This document shows positions 33,166-42,450 of a stretch of DNA of 64,000 nt, piece after piece. This DNA comes from Thalassomonas sp. RHCl1 (GTDB lineage: Bacteria; Pseudomonadota; Gammaproteobacteria; Enterobacterales; Alteromonadaceae): positions 248,001 to 312,000 of the forward strand of contig NZ_CANDNZ010000005.1 of assembly GCF_947387555.1 (NCBI RefSeq), read 5' to 3'. The translations under genes were made by a program, and so were the position numbers. Within the stretch, counting starts at the first letter, position 1, and every line of letters starts with the position of its first letter. Under the pieces are notes generated by a model. It was not told the origin of the DNA. It worked only from the letters and a program-made list of their open reading frames with translations, and made no database searches.

Positions 33166-35550
33166 ATGAAAAACAAAAAATGGCTATCAAGCTCCCTGCT
33201 GATGCTGGTCATGCCGTCATTACCCGTATTAGCGGCAGAAGCGACCTTCAGCGCTTTATCCTCAACACCTGACCCGGATTTCCTCAGGCAGGCAGATGAT
33301 CAACCAGGCAGGCATATTTGCGGTGTCGACGACAACGGCCAGGACTGGCCTGAGCTGCTTGAGACACTGACACAAGAACTCAAGGCAAACCGCCAGGCAC
33401 GCAAACTTGCCGACGGTTTAAAAAGCCCGCTCACCGCCAGACAAGCCCTTAACCAAGCAGCAGAAAATAATATTATCGCCCGCGGTGAAGGCCTCAAAGA
33501 TCGCTATTATATTCCCGTGGTCGTGCATGTTTATGGCCAGAGATACAATTGCGACGATGCCGCCGGCTACTGTTTAACCGATGAAAAAATCATCGAGGCC
33601 TTAAATCTAACCAATGCCGACTTTCAGGGGTTAAACACCCAGGACGGACCTATCCATGAGCATTTTCAGTCTATCCGCGACAACCTCAACATAGAATTTG
33701 TCCTCGCGGCAAAAACACCCGGCGGCGAGCCCAGTAACGGCATAGTCCGTTATGAGCACGAGCAAACCGGCTACGGCGGCACCCGGGTCAACAGCCAGGT
33801 AGCGAACGACGCCTGGGACAACTATAAATACCTCAACATCTATATCATGCAGGATCTCTACGGTAGCGGTACCCTCAACAATTCCGGTGTTGCCTGGTAC
33901 CCGGATGTTGCTATGTCTGATGCCGGTATCGCCCGCGTGGTATATAACGGCGATTATCTCGGGGTCAATACCAATGAAAACTTTCGCTCGGTACTCACCC
34001 ATGAATTTGGCCACTGGCTCAATCTGATCCATACCTTCAGCGGCAATGCCTGTTCAATAGACGGTGAAGCCTTTTGCCGCTTAAGCGGTGATCGCAGCTG
34101 TGATACCCCGCAAATGGAAAATTCCTATTTACGTGATAACGAAGCCAACTGTATCGGCCAGGCCACCAATACCGAAAACTTTATGCATTATTCCGACAAC
34201 TATGCCATGTTTACCGCCGAGCAAGTCTCCCGGATGAAGGCGGCTTTACATGGCGATGCGCGCAGGAGTATCTGGTCAAACAGCAACTTGATTGCCACCG
34301 GCTTAGCACAATATACCAGCAGCGAGCAGCCGGTGTGGGACGGCACAGGTGCAGACCAGGCATTTGACCCGCAAGGTAAAACTGTTATTTTCCAGCAGAC
34401 AGATCTTAGCGCCGAACAAGACGATATCAGCCGCTTCGAGCTTGCAGTGCCCGAAGGTACCCAGGCGCTGGCATTTTACCTGGATGGCTACAGCCAGGAT
34501 CCCGATCTTTACCTGTCAAAGGGATCCGAGCCAACGGCGGATGAAAATGGCAACTGGGATGCCGACTATATTTCATTTAACGCCAGCGGCGCCCCTGAGA
34601 TCGCCCTGACAACAACACCGGTGAACGCCCCCGATTACCATGGCGCCATTCATGCCTACAGCAGTTATTCCTCGGCGCAGCTGAGAGTATTCAGCCTTGA
34701 AGATGCCACCCTATGCGACGGCTGCAGCCGGGTATTTTTACATCATGAAAAAGAACTGGCGGCACAAGCAGGCGATCCGGTAAAAAATTATCGCTTTAAT
34801 GTACCCGAAGATGCCGAGCAGGTAGTTATAGTGATCAATGACGTATTAAGGGGCAACCCGGATCTCTATGTCAGTCAGAATATTCCTTTTGCTTCAACTA
34901 CGGCCGAATCAGATAATACGGTTACCCCGGGTGAAACGATTAACCGCCAGGATGCCCACTGCCAGCCTCAGGCGGCAAAATATGGCGTCGAATATTGCGA
35001 GTTTGACAGCGGCGGCAGTTTCTATGTGCAAATAGATACCGCCAGCAGCTACAGCCAAAATACCCTGCAGGTGTATTATCAAACATCCGGCTCCACCGAT
35101 TTATTGCCCTATGCAAAAATTGCCCATCAGGGCGCTAAGCTGGTGGACAATGTCATCACCTTCAACGGTGAAAACTCATACGATACCGATGGCAATATCC
35201 AGGAATATTTCTGGCAGTTCGGCGACGGTGAAGTGAGCGAACAGGCATCACCACAGCATAGCTATGCCGAAACGGGCACGTATACCGTATCCCTGATGGT
35301 TACCGATAACCGCGGCAACAGCGCCACCGAATCCCTCACCCTGAATATCCACTTATCCGGTGACTGGGATCTGGACGGCGATATTGATATGGCCGACATC
35401 CGCAGTTTGATGACGGCGATACAACAGGGGCAGGATATCCCTTCCCAGTTTGATGCCAACCGGGACGGACAGTTCGATGTCACCGATGTGCGCGCACTAC
35501 AGGCCCGTTGCAGCTACGACAGATGCGCGCTGCAAGCGCCGGCGCCTTAG
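33166..35550 (+). CDS. Secreted M43-family metalloprotease with PPC, PKD and dockerin domains
   Basis: This 794-residue exported protease has, in order: a signal peptide (ending at LPVLAAEA); a pro-region; an M43 (pappalysin-type) catalytic domain with HEFGHWLNLIH (His279, Glu280, His283, His289) and a later Met-turn region NFMHYSDNYAMF; two bacterial pre-peptidase-like (PPC) domains (about 395-510 and 530-640); a PKD domain (about 645-728, GENSYDTDGNIQEYFWQFGD); and a dockerin-like tail. The tail has two Ca-loop repeats, DWDLDGDIDMAD (from 733) and DANRDGQFDVTD (from 763), then RCSYDRC. The next gene encodes a cohesin-like PEP-CTERM protein, a likely docking partner. Confidence 0.92.
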   Translation: MKNKKWLSSSLLMLVMPSLPVLAAEATFSALSSTPDPDFLRQADDQPGRHICGVDDNGQDWPELLETLTQELKANRQARKLADGLKSPLTARQALNQAAENNIIARGEGLKDRYYIPVVVHVYGQRYNCDDAAGYCLTDEKIIEALNLTNADFQGLNTQDGPIHEHFQSIRDNLNIEFVLAAKTPGGEPSNGIVRYEHEQTGYGGTRVNSQVANDAWDNYKYLNIYIMQDLYGSGTLNNSGVAWYPDVAMSDAGIARVVYNGDYLGVNTNENFRSVLTHEFGHWLNLIHTFSGNACSIDGEAFCRLSGDRSCDTPQMENSYLRDNEANCIGQATNTENFMHYSDNYAMFTAEQVSRMKAALHGDARRSIWSNSNLIATGLAQYTSSEQPVWDGTGADQAFDPQGKTVIFQQTDLSAEQDDISRFELAVPEGTQALAFYLDGYSQDPDLYLSKGSEPTADENGNWDADYISFNASGAPEIALTTTPVNAPDYHGAIHAYSSYSSAQLRVFSLEDATLCDGCSRVFLHHEKELAAQAGDPVKNYRFNVPEDAEQVVIVINDVLRGNPDLYVSQNIPFASTTAESDNTVTPGETINRQDAHCQPQAAKYGVEYCEFDSGGSFYVQIDTASSYSQNTLQVYYQTSGSTDLLPYAKIAHQGAKLVDNVITFNGENSYDTDGNIQEYFWQFGDGEVSEQASPQHSYAETGTYTVSLMVTDNRGNSATESLTLNIHLSGDWDLDGDIDMADIRSLMTAIQQGQDIPSQFDANRDGQFDVTDVRALQARCSYDRCALQAPAP

Positions 35551-35705
35551 TTGCGCCCCTTGACCATCAACCCTTAAGCCAAAAATGGCGGGATACGGCA
35601 CAACATTCAGCAGCGGCTTGTTTAGCAACCAGGCGCTGCCGTTAACCCCTTTACCGCCAGAAAATAAGACGTACCGATAACAATAACGAATAACAGGAAA
35701 TCATC

Positions 35706-36239
35706 ATGAAAAAACTTTTTATTTTACTCACGTTTTTAACGGGATTTACTGCCCATGCAGGTTTGATCGATATTGAGTTGAGCACAAATCAACTGCTTCA
35801 GGGAGAAAGCCTGGAGATACAATTAAACGCCCACGATTTTGCCGGGTTCGACTATTTTGACCTTGATTTTACATTCGACAGCTCGATATTTTCGCTGGAT
35901 CTAACTTCTCTTGTTACAGACCTGGCTCCGTTTGGTTTTGTCAGCTCGCAAACCACCAGCGGGCTGGCCATCAGTTTTATAGATTTTTCAGCAAACAGCG
36001 GTGACTTTTTGCTGGCGGGCTTTACCTTAACCGCCTTAAACCCGGGCAGCTCAAGTTTCTCTTTCGAGCCAAGTGGCAACTTCTATGCCCCGGGCACTTC
36101 GTCACCGTTAACGGGGATCGACTTTAGCGCCACGGCCTCTGCAGAAGTGGCGGCACAAGTGCCTGAACCGGCGGGCAGTGCCCTGCTGTTATTGGCCTTA
36201 AGCGGACTGCTGTTATTGCGCCGTTCTCAAAGAAACTAA
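35706..36239 (+). CDS. PEP-CTERM protein with cohesin-like domain
   Basis: This 177-residue protein has a signal peptide (MKKLFILLTFLTGFTAHA). Residues about 20-140 follow the cohesin pattern: LLQGESLEIQLNAHDF, then FDYFDLDFTFDSSIFSLDL, then SFIDFSANSGDFLLAGFTLT and a closing GSSSFSF strand. Then come VPEP (152-155), a hydrophobic stretch and RRSQRN, a standard exosortase sorting tail. Cohesins bind dockerins, and the gene just before it encodes a protease ending in a dockerin. It lies 155 bp downstream on the same strand, so co-expression is plausible. Confidence 0.8.
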   Translation: MKKLFILLTFLTGFTAHAGLIDIELSTNQLLQGESLEIQLNAHDFAGFDYFDLDFTFDSSIFSLDLTSLVTDLAPFGFVSSQTTSGLAISFIDFSANSGDFLLAGFTLTALNPGSSSFSFEPSGNFYAPGTSSPLTGIDFSATASAEVAAQVPEPAGSALLLLALSGLLLLRRSQRN

Positions 36240-36419
36240 TTGATAAAGCATTGCTTTTTATGATGAAAAAGCGACAACCGGATGTAACCATATAACGGAT
36301 AACAGCCGATCATAAACCTTGGATAATTGGTCGGCTTGATTGAACCACTCGGCAGGTACTGGACGAAATAATATAATTGCTTTAAGTTAGCACTAGGGCT
36401 CCCCGGCGGTTAAAGCGGC

Positions 36420-37208
36420 ATGAAAATAAAGTTTTTTATTTTTTTACTGGTCGGCCTGTTGCTGCCCACGACCGTCGCGGCGAAAGCAGGCACAGCCAAA
36501 TTATTGATCGTGACCGAGCACATGCCTCCCTTTCAAATGAAAATTGACAATGAGCTCACAGGTTTTACCACAGATGTCATACGTGCCGCCCTTGCCCTGA
36601 CTCCCTATAAGTATCAACTGGCCTTATATCCCTGGAGCCGCTCCTACAATATCGCCAGTAAAAAAGAAAATGCCTGTATTTATTCCATTGCCCGGACAAA
36701 AGAAAGGGAAAAGCTCTTTCAATGGACAACGCCGATCTCCATCACCAACAGTAGTTTTGTCGGTTTAGCTGCCAATAAATCTATTTCCTTAAACAGTCTC
36801 GAGGATGCAAAAAAATATCATACCGCGGTACTTAAGGATGACTTTACCCAGCAACACCTGCTCAAACACGGCTTTATCGTCAACAAAAACCTGTTTATTG
36901 TTGATAACCCCGACTCCTTCCTTAAGTTGTTAATCACCCGAAACCATATCGACCTGATACTGACCGATGATATTACCCTGAGCTATCGGGCCAAATATAA
37001 TCAGATTGACCCTGGGGTCTTTCAGGAATATTTCCGTATTAATCATGCACCGATAAAATTTTATCTCGCCTGCAGCAATAAAACCGCTCCCGATATTATC
37101 GCCACCCTGTCGGCAGCCATTAACAGCATTAAAAGCAATGGCCGCTTCCGGCAAATCGCCGAAAAATGGCGTTATCACAATATCGAAGCAGTCCTGAAAC
37201 AAAACTAA
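36420..37208 (+). CDS. Family-3 extracellular solute-binding protein
   Basis: This 262-residue periplasmic binding protein has a signal peptide (FFIFLLVGLLLPTTVAAKA) and the SBP_bac_3 two-lobe pattern: LLIVTEHMPPFQMKIDNELT, GFTTDVIRAAL, YPWSRSYNIA, then RFRQIAEKWRYH at the end. It usually binds amino acids or related compounds. No permease or ATPase gene is nearby, a common state for these proteins in Alteromonadales. A sensing role is possible. Confidence 0.83.
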   Translation: MKIKFFIFLLVGLLLPTTVAAKAGTAKLLIVTEHMPPFQMKIDNELTGFTTDVIRAALALTPYKYQLALYPWSRSYNIASKKENACIYSIARTKEREKLFQWTTPISITNSSFVGLAANKSISLNSLEDAKKYHTAVLKDDFTQQHLLKHGFIVNKNLFIVDNPDSFLKLLITRNHIDLILTDDITLSYRAKYNQIDPGVFQEYFRINHAPIKFYLACSNKTAPDIIATLSAAINSIKSNGRFRQIAEKWRYHNIEAVLKQN

Positions 37209-37274
37209 TAAAACGACTGACACTCAGCCTTATTGCCTTGCTCCAGGACTTGGCAGCAAATTTATGATTTACGC

Positions 37275-38324
37275 CTAAACCAGACTGGCAAGCATATCTT
37301 CGGAGTAAGCGGTCAGCGCTTCACCACCACGCACCTTAGCCACATAATCCGGGTTGGCAATAAAAGGCCGGCCAATGGCAATTAAGTCGAATTTATCCTC
37401 ACCGATGGCGGCACTGGCACTGTCTGCACTATAGCTGCCGACACCGACCAAGGTTTTGCGGTAATTGGCACGCACATAACTCGAAGCCCGGCCACCAAGG
37501 TAATCAAATTCCATACTGTCATCGAAAATGCCAATATGTAAAAAGGCCAGATCCCTTTGCTCAAGCTCAGCCAGCAGAAGGTCAAATACGTCGCGGTCCC
37601 GGCTGTCACCGGCCATATTAAAATAAGCCCCCGGGCTGATACGCAATGCGGTTCTGTCGCTGCCGATACGGCTGGTGATGGCATCAACAACTTCCAGGGC
37701 AAACCGGGTCATGTTTTCAGGGCTGCCGCCATATTCATCGCTGCGGCGGTTGCTGTCATGATGTAAAAACTGGTCGATTAAATAACCGTTCGCCCCGTGA
37801 ATTTCGACGCCGTCAAAACCGGCGTCGATAGCATTGGCCGCCGCCTGGGCATAATCTTTTACCAGCTGGGCAATTTCCTGATGGTTAACCGCTTTCGGGG
37901 TCTGATAAACCAGGTCACGCATTCTCGGCACTGTGCCTTCCACGCCTACGGCAGAAGGTGCCAAGACCTCAGTGCCGCCAAAAAAGTGGGGATGGGCTAC
38001 CCGGCCGGTATGCCATAACTGGGCAAAAATTTTACCGCCATTTTTATGTACCGCCTCGGTCACTTTTGACCAGCCGCGGATTTGCTCGGGCGTAAATAAC
38101 CCCGGGGTATTAGGATAACCCTGACCATCGGGGCGGATAATGACCGCTTCGGAAATGATCAGCCCGGCCTCGGCACGGCGGCCGTAATAATCTGCCATGG
38201 CTTGCGTTGGCACTAAATCATCATCCGCCATACAACGGGTCAATGGTGCCATCAGGATACGGTTATTGAGCTCAATGGTGTCATTAAGGGCATAAGGGTG
38301 AAATAAATTGTCTGTCATAGCCAT
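37275..38324 (-). CDS. nemA: Old Yellow Enzyme-family alkene reductase, NemA-like
   Basis: This 349-residue FMN oxidoreductase reduces activated double bonds and nitro or maleimide electrophiles with NADPH. Family landmarks: MAPLTRCMADDDLVPT near the start, AQLWHTGRVAHP, the substrate pair in GVEIHGANGYLIDQFL, DSNRRSDEYGG, RISPGAYFN and FDLIAIGRPFIANPDYV. Divergent from a TetR regulator, with three tandem operators between, as in nemRA-type stress loci. Confidence 0.92.
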   Translation of the reverse strand: MAMTDNLFHPYALNDTIELNNRILMAPLTRCMADDDLVPTQAMADYYGRRAEAGLIISEAVIIRPDGQGYPNTPGLFTPEQIRGWSKVTEAVHKNGGKIFAQLWHTGRVAHPHFFGGTEVLAPSAVGVEGTVPRMRDLVYQTPKAVNHQEIAQLVKDYAQAAANAIDAGFDGVEIHGANGYLIDQFLHHDSNRRSDEYGGSPENMTRFALEVVDAITSRIGSDRTALRISPGAYFNMAGDSRDRDVFDLLLAELEQRDLAFLHIGIFDDSMEFDYLGGRASSYVRANYRKTLVGVGSYSADSASAAIGEDKFDLIAIGRPFIANPDYVAKVRGGEALTAYSEDMLASLV

Positions 38325-38332
38325 CTCTCTTT

Positions 38333-38402
38333 CTTGAATATACGTTCAAGATACGCTTTCTTGAACGCATATTCAAGTATTATTTTTGAATGCCTGTTCA
38401 AA
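38333..38402. promoter_or_regulatory. Three tandem TetR operators between nemA and its regulator
   Basis: There are three 18-bp dyads of the form TTGAA-N6-TTCAA: CTTGAATATACGTTCAAG (38333-38350), CTTGAACGCATATTCAAG (38360-38377) and TTTGAATGCCTGTTCAAA (38385-38402). The first two are near-identical when one is inverted. Centres are about 27 and 25 bp apart. They cover the shared divergent promoter. Confidence 0.85.
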
Positions 38403-38497
38403 TTCAAGTACAATAACCGGGAATGTTATTAACCCTCCCCTTGTTTCTCATATGAGCAGCGGGGAGTAATGCCGGAAACAATGGACAAGAATGACCC

Positions 38498-39079
38498 ATG
38501 AGAAATGCCGAGTTTGATCGCGAACACGTATTAAGAGCAGCCATGCATGCCTTTATGAATAAAGGTTACGCTAAAACCAGCATGCAGGATTTGACCAAAG
38601 CCACGGGCTTGCATCCGGGATCCATTTATTGTGCCTTTGATAATAAACGGGGTTTATTGCTGGCGGCATTAGATCAATATCAGCAAGACAGAACAACAGA
38701 GCTGCAAGGCTTTTTCTCCGGCAAAGGGCCGGTTTTATCTCAGCTAAAAAACTATCTGGACAGCATAGTCGGCGAATGTTTACTCACCGGCGTACCCCAG
38801 GCATGTTTATTGACTAAGGCGCTGAGCGAAATTGCCAGCCAGGACGAAGAAATACAAGCCATGATCACCGCCAACCTCAGCGGCTGGCAACAGGCGCTCA
38901 CGGATAAGTTCAGCCTGGCACAAGCAAACGGCGAGCTCAGCAGCCAAAGGGATAGCGCACATCTGGGACGTTTTTTTGTGATGGGCATTTATGGCCTGCG
39001 CACTTTTGCCCAAACCTCGCCGGAGCCGGCAATTTTACAACAACTGGCAGATCAGCTGTTTCAAGACGTTTGCGCTTAA
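38498..39079 (+). CDS. TetR/AcrR-family regulator, NemR-like
   Basis: This 193-residue repressor has an N-terminal helix-turn-helix (FDREHVLRAAMHAFMNKGYA, KTSMQDLTKATGLHPGSIYC, AFDNKRGLLLAAL) and a C-terminal ligand domain with two cysteines (SIVGECLLTGVPQACLLTK) that could sense electrophiles or oxidants. Divergent from the alkene reductase. The three dyads in between are its probable binding sites, including over its own promoter. Other ATGs upstream are out of frame. Confidence 0.88.
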   Translation: MRNAEFDREHVLRAAMHAFMNKGYAKTSMQDLTKATGLHPGSIYCAFDNKRGLLLAALDQYQQDRTTELQGFFSGKGPVLSQLKNYLDSIVGECLLTGVPQACLLTKALSEIASQDEEIQAMITANLSGWQQALTDKFSLAQANGELSSQRDSAHLGRFFVMGIYGLRTFAQTSPEPAILQQLADQLFQDVCA

Positions 39080-39143
39080 AACAGCAGCCGGGGCCGTTTT
39101 CCTGTGAACATATCCCGGCGACTCCTCCAAAAATGAACGGGCT

Positions 39144-39803
39144 TTAAACTTCTGCGCCGGCGATGGTTTCACTTTCATTCTGCGCAGCCTTTAGCCAGAG
39201 CTGATAGGCCGGTAAGTTCAGCATATGCTCCATATATTGCCTGACATCTGCCGGCACCGAAATCTGATAGCTGTGAAAACGTGAAACCACAGGCATAAAC
39301 ATGGCATCGGCAATAGAGAATCGACCAAACAAAAAGTGAGCTTGTTCCCCGCTGCTATTGCCATTAAGCGACAAACATTGCTGCCATATTTCAATAATAC
39401 GCCCAACATCTGCCTTTACCCCATCACTAAGCTCAAGTGCAGCCGGCTCACGACGGCAGTTCATCGGCAGACAGGAACGAAGCTGGGTAAACCCCGCATG
39501 CATTTCGGCGCAAACCGCCCTCGCCCGGGCACGTTGGCCAATGTCTTCCGGCCAGGCTACAGAGTCTAAATATTGCTCATTAATATACTCGCAGATCGCC
39601 AGTGAATCCCATACGGTTAAAGAGCCATCAAGCAAAACCGGTACTTTATAATTGGGGCAAAAAGGCGCCATTTGTGCGTGCATATCAGCTGCAGCTAGGC
39701 TGATCAGCTGCTCTTCGAAAGGCAGCTGGAAATATTGCAGTAACAACCAGGGCCTTAATGACCAGGAAGAGTAGTTCTTATTGCCGATAACTAATTTCAT
39801 CAT
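39144..39803 (-). CDS. Glutathione S-transferase family protein
   Basis: This 219-residue protein has a thioredoxin-like N-terminal domain (KLVIGNKNYSSWSLRPWLLL, with SSWS as the likely active loop, then YKVPVLLDGSLTVWDSLAIC, the glutathione-binding cis-Pro and DS motif). The C-terminal helical domain has FGRFSIADAMFMPV. It resembles the GST subgroup often called YfcF-like. It probably helps in electrophile defence, in keeping with the nearby NemA/NemR pair, but it is a separate transcript. Confidence 0.87.
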   Translation of the reverse strand: MMKLVIGNKNYSSWSLRPWLLLQYFQLPFEEQLISLAAADMHAQMAPFCPNYKVPVLLDGSLTVWDSLAICEYINEQYLDSVAWPEDIGQRARARAVCAEMHAGFTQLRSCLPMNCRREPAALELSDGVKADVGRIIEIWQQCLSLNGNSSGEQAHFLFGRFSIADAMFMPVVSRFHSYQISVPADVRQYMEHMLNLPAYQLWLKAAQNESETIAGAEV

Positions 39804-39965
39804 CTTGTTATTTTTTGTGAAAATTTTTCTTACTTTAAATAATTTGCCACGATAAATCAGCCATTAATCAAGCAGGTGCAAAATATAATGAAAATACCCG
39901 GCATAAGCACCAGTAACGACCAGCTTACTTGCCGGGTATTAAACAGCGAATAAACTTGCTCCCCG

Positions 39966-40700
39966 TTATTTAAACAGTGCTAACTTAACGGTTTCAATGG
40001 CCTGGTACGGAGGAAACATCGCGGTGATCGAACTTGCAGTAAAGTCTGCTTCAAACGAGTAATAAGGTCCGCTCGGCGCTTTAATCTGCTGTAAGGCTTT
40101 TAAAATCTCAGACGGATCCTCAACCTGGGCAGAATAATTTTCCAACGTCAGCTGACAGTTTTGCTCGCTTTCATATGGCGGTACTTCCCGGGTTATTTGG
40201 GTACAATTTAAACGTCCCTGAACCAGGTAAGCCGGACCGGTTTGCGCTTGTATTTTGCGCGATGCCGCCAGGATTTCTTTCGTGGGAATATAAGCCGCCA
40301 CGATAATTTCAGCTTTATCGTTCACTTGATAAGGCGGCACTTCCTGACTGATTGAAGAGGCGCTAAAATTGGCATCAAAAGAATAGGCCGGCCCGGTCAT
40401 AGGTTTGATCTGCTTTAAGGCTGTCAGTAATTTTTCCGGCTTTTCAATGGCTCTTGTTTCATTATTTACGGTCAGTTGACAATCACTATCGGCGCCGTAA
40501 GGAGGAAATTCTTTGGCAAATTCACTACAGCTGATCACGCCGTTAACCAGGTAAGCGGGACCGGTTTGCGTTTGTATTTCCCTTGCAGCATCTAAAATTT
40601 CACTGGCATCTACAGCACGGGTTTCATAGGAGAGGCCTTGTGCATAACTGGTCGTTGAAACCATTAGCGCCAAACTCAATGCTGATAAATAACTTCTCAT
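39966..40700 (-). CDS. Secreted protein with four internal repeats (ABAB), unrecognised
   Basis: This 244-residue protein has a signal peptide (MRSYLSALSLALMVSTTSYA) and four repeats of about 55 residues that alternate in type. Repeats 1 and 3 share EIQTQTGPAYLVNG/KIQAQTGPAYLVQG, then C-containing SCSEF.KEFPPY or NCTQITREVPPY, and end QLTxxN. Repeats 2 and 4 share LKQIKPMTGPAYSFDANFSA or LQQIKAPSGPYYSFEADFTA, then SSIS.EVPPYQ. Every repeat carries a TGP(A/Y)Y-like turn and a PPY. I know no named family. It is likely periplasmic or surface-exposed. Confidence 0.75.
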   Translation of the reverse strand: MRSYLSALSLALMVSTTSYAQGLSYETRAVDASEILDAAREIQTQTGPAYLVNGVISCSEFAKEFPPYGADSDCQLTVNNETRAIEKPEKLLTALKQIKPMTGPAYSFDANFSASSISQEVPPYQVNDKAEIIVAAYIPTKEILAASRKIQAQTGPAYLVQGRLNCTQITREVPPYESEQNCQLTLENYSAQVEDPSEILKALQQIKAPSGPYYSFEADFTASSITAMFPPYQAIETVKLALFK

Positions 40701-40951
40701 TTTATATCCTTAAAAATTTATTAAATTCGCTTTGCAATATCAAAGCAATACCACTTCATACAAACTCTTTTTGTACAAACAAGGTTAATATAGCGTTAAT
40801 TTATTATAAATTAATGACAATAAATGAAAAAAAGATGAATGTTTGATGTCGCTCAAGTTATCGGCCAAGGCAAAGTCACACTCGGGCAAGCGAATATTGA
40901 ACTCGGAGACTATAATTACTAGCACATGAAACCATCTGAAAAGAGCCGGTA

Positions 40952-41827
40952 ATGAAAAAAATTCTTGTTATTCTGGAGCAGGATCAAGAGGACCAATATG
41001 CCTTAGAAAGAGCGGTTTTAATGGCTGAAAAACTCAAGGCAAGGGTGCATGTCTTAATTTGTTGTTATCAGGAGTTAAGCTGGATCAATAATGTTTTCGG
41101 CATGATGGAAAACATCCATATCAAAGAGAAAATTATTGAACAAAAAGAGCTCTGGTGGCAAGACTATGCCAAGCCCTACATCAACACGGTATTGATCAGC
41201 CATGAAATCATTTGGAGCAAATATTTCGTTGATTCCATTTTAGAGCATTGCCAGACGCACGAATATGATTTTTATGTCAAAAGAGGCCACCGCAGTGAAA
41301 CCCTCTTTTATACCCCCTCCGACTGGCTGTTGCTGCGAAAAAGCCAAATCCCTTCCTATATCGTGGTGGAAAAAGAACGTAAAAGCGCAGACGCTGTTTT
41401 ACTGGCCCTGGATTTTCTTGCCAGCAGTACCGAGAAACAACAACTGAATAAAAAGCTGCTGGAGTTTGCCCGTGACTATGCCGATAAAATGGCGATAGAA
41501 CTTCATTGCTGCTTTGCGATTTCCCCGCCTAAAGTGTTGTCCGATACCGGCTTTATCGACCCGGAAGAATATGCGCAAAAATCCACGGCACTGGCGAAAG
41601 AAACCGCCTCCGTTTTGCTTGAACCATACCAGATTGCCCAGCAGCACCAGCACATAAAAATTGGCTCTTCCGATAAGGTAATCACAGGCATTGCGCAGAA
41701 AATCAATGCCGGTGTGATCATTATCGGCAGCATGGGAAAAAGCGCGATGAGCGGCAAAGTGATCGGCAACACCTGTGAGCAGGTATTGCATATCAGTAAA
41801 AAAGACGTTTTGGTGCTGGGTTTATAA
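40952..41827 (+). CDS. Tandem universal stress protein
   Basis: This 291-residue protein has two Usp domains. The first starts KKILVILEQDQEDQYALERA and lacks a clean ATP loop. The second ends in GVIIIGSMGKSAMSGKVIGN, the G-2X-G-9X-G(S/N) nucleotide loop, then EQVLHISKKDVLVLGL. This matches the two-domain UspE-type layout, with one binding site retained. Expression is probably tied to stress or low energy. It is a single-gene unit. Confidence 0.88.
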   Translation: MKKILVILEQDQEDQYALERAVLMAEKLKARVHVLICCYQELSWINNVFGMMENIHIKEKIIEQKELWWQDYAKPYINTVLISHEIIWSKYFVDSILEHCQTHEYDFYVKRGHRSETLFYTPSDWLLLRKSQIPSYIVVEKERKSADAVLLALDFLASSTEKQQLNKKLLEFARDYADKMAIELHCCFAISPPKVLSDTGFIDPEEYAQKSTALAKETASVLLEPYQIAQQHQHIKIGSSDKVITGIAQKINAGVIIIGSMGKSAMSGKVIGNTCEQVLHISKKDVLVLGL

Positions 41828-41880
41828 ACCGGCCCCTGTTTTCTTTTATTGCCGGTTTAGCGGAGGAGCGGGTTCCAAGG

Positions 41881-42450
41881 TCAATTAAGGGCTTTATCCT
41901 GCCAGAACTTAATGCCCTTCACCGTCGCTTGCAAGGCTAAGCCGCTTTCGGTAAAAGAATATACCGTCACATCACCATAATGGGCTTCACCTTCCACCGA
42001 TGCCCCTTTATCAGCGGCTTTGGCGGCAGCATCGGCATGGCCGCCAAAGCTCCAGCCACTGTTGATAAAATCATTTATCGCCTGGCTGTTATGAAAAACC
42101 AGCACCAGGCGGTAATCTTTCGCTCCCAATCCCAAGCCGACACCGCCTTCAGCCATATTCATATAGGTATAGTGACCGGTGCGGCGGTTTTTAACCACAC
42201 CATAACCCGTGCCTGCCGACACCAATAATAAATTAATACTGGCGTTGCTAAACACCGCATATCCGGGGGCGGCATTAATTTGCGCCCGTGTATCGGGCTT
42301 TTTCGCAAACAGTTGCGTAAGTACGCTGTCTTTCATTTTGAGGATTTGCTGCTGTTTTTCCGCCTTAGAGCCGTCCCCCATAGAGGCACAACCGTTCAGG
42401 ACTAAGGGTAAAGTTAAGATAATGACAGTCAGTATTCGTATTGAGGGCAT
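41881..42450 (-). CDS. SYLF-domain (Ysc84-type) lipoprotein
   Basis: This protein is about 189 residues from the ATG at 42450, preceded by AAGGAAACC. An upstream in-frame ATG adds 15 residues before the signal and is less likely. The lipobox is LVLNGCAS. The SYLF domain has APGYAVFSNASINLLLVSAG, GTGYGVVKNRRTGHYTYMNM and GGVGLGLGAKDYRLVLVFHN, as in lipid-binding Ysc84/DUF799-like proteins. It is an envelope lipoprotein of uncertain role. Confidence 0.85.
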   Translation of the reverse strand: MPSIRILTVIILTLPLVLNGCASMGDGSKAEKQQQILKMKDSVLTQLFAKKPDTRAQINAAPGYAVFSNASINLLLVSAGTGYGVVKNRRTGHYTYMNMAEGGVGLGLGAKDYRLVLVFHNSQAINDFINSGWSFGGHADAAAKAADKGASVEGEAHYGDVTVYSFTESGLALQATVKGIKFWQDKALN

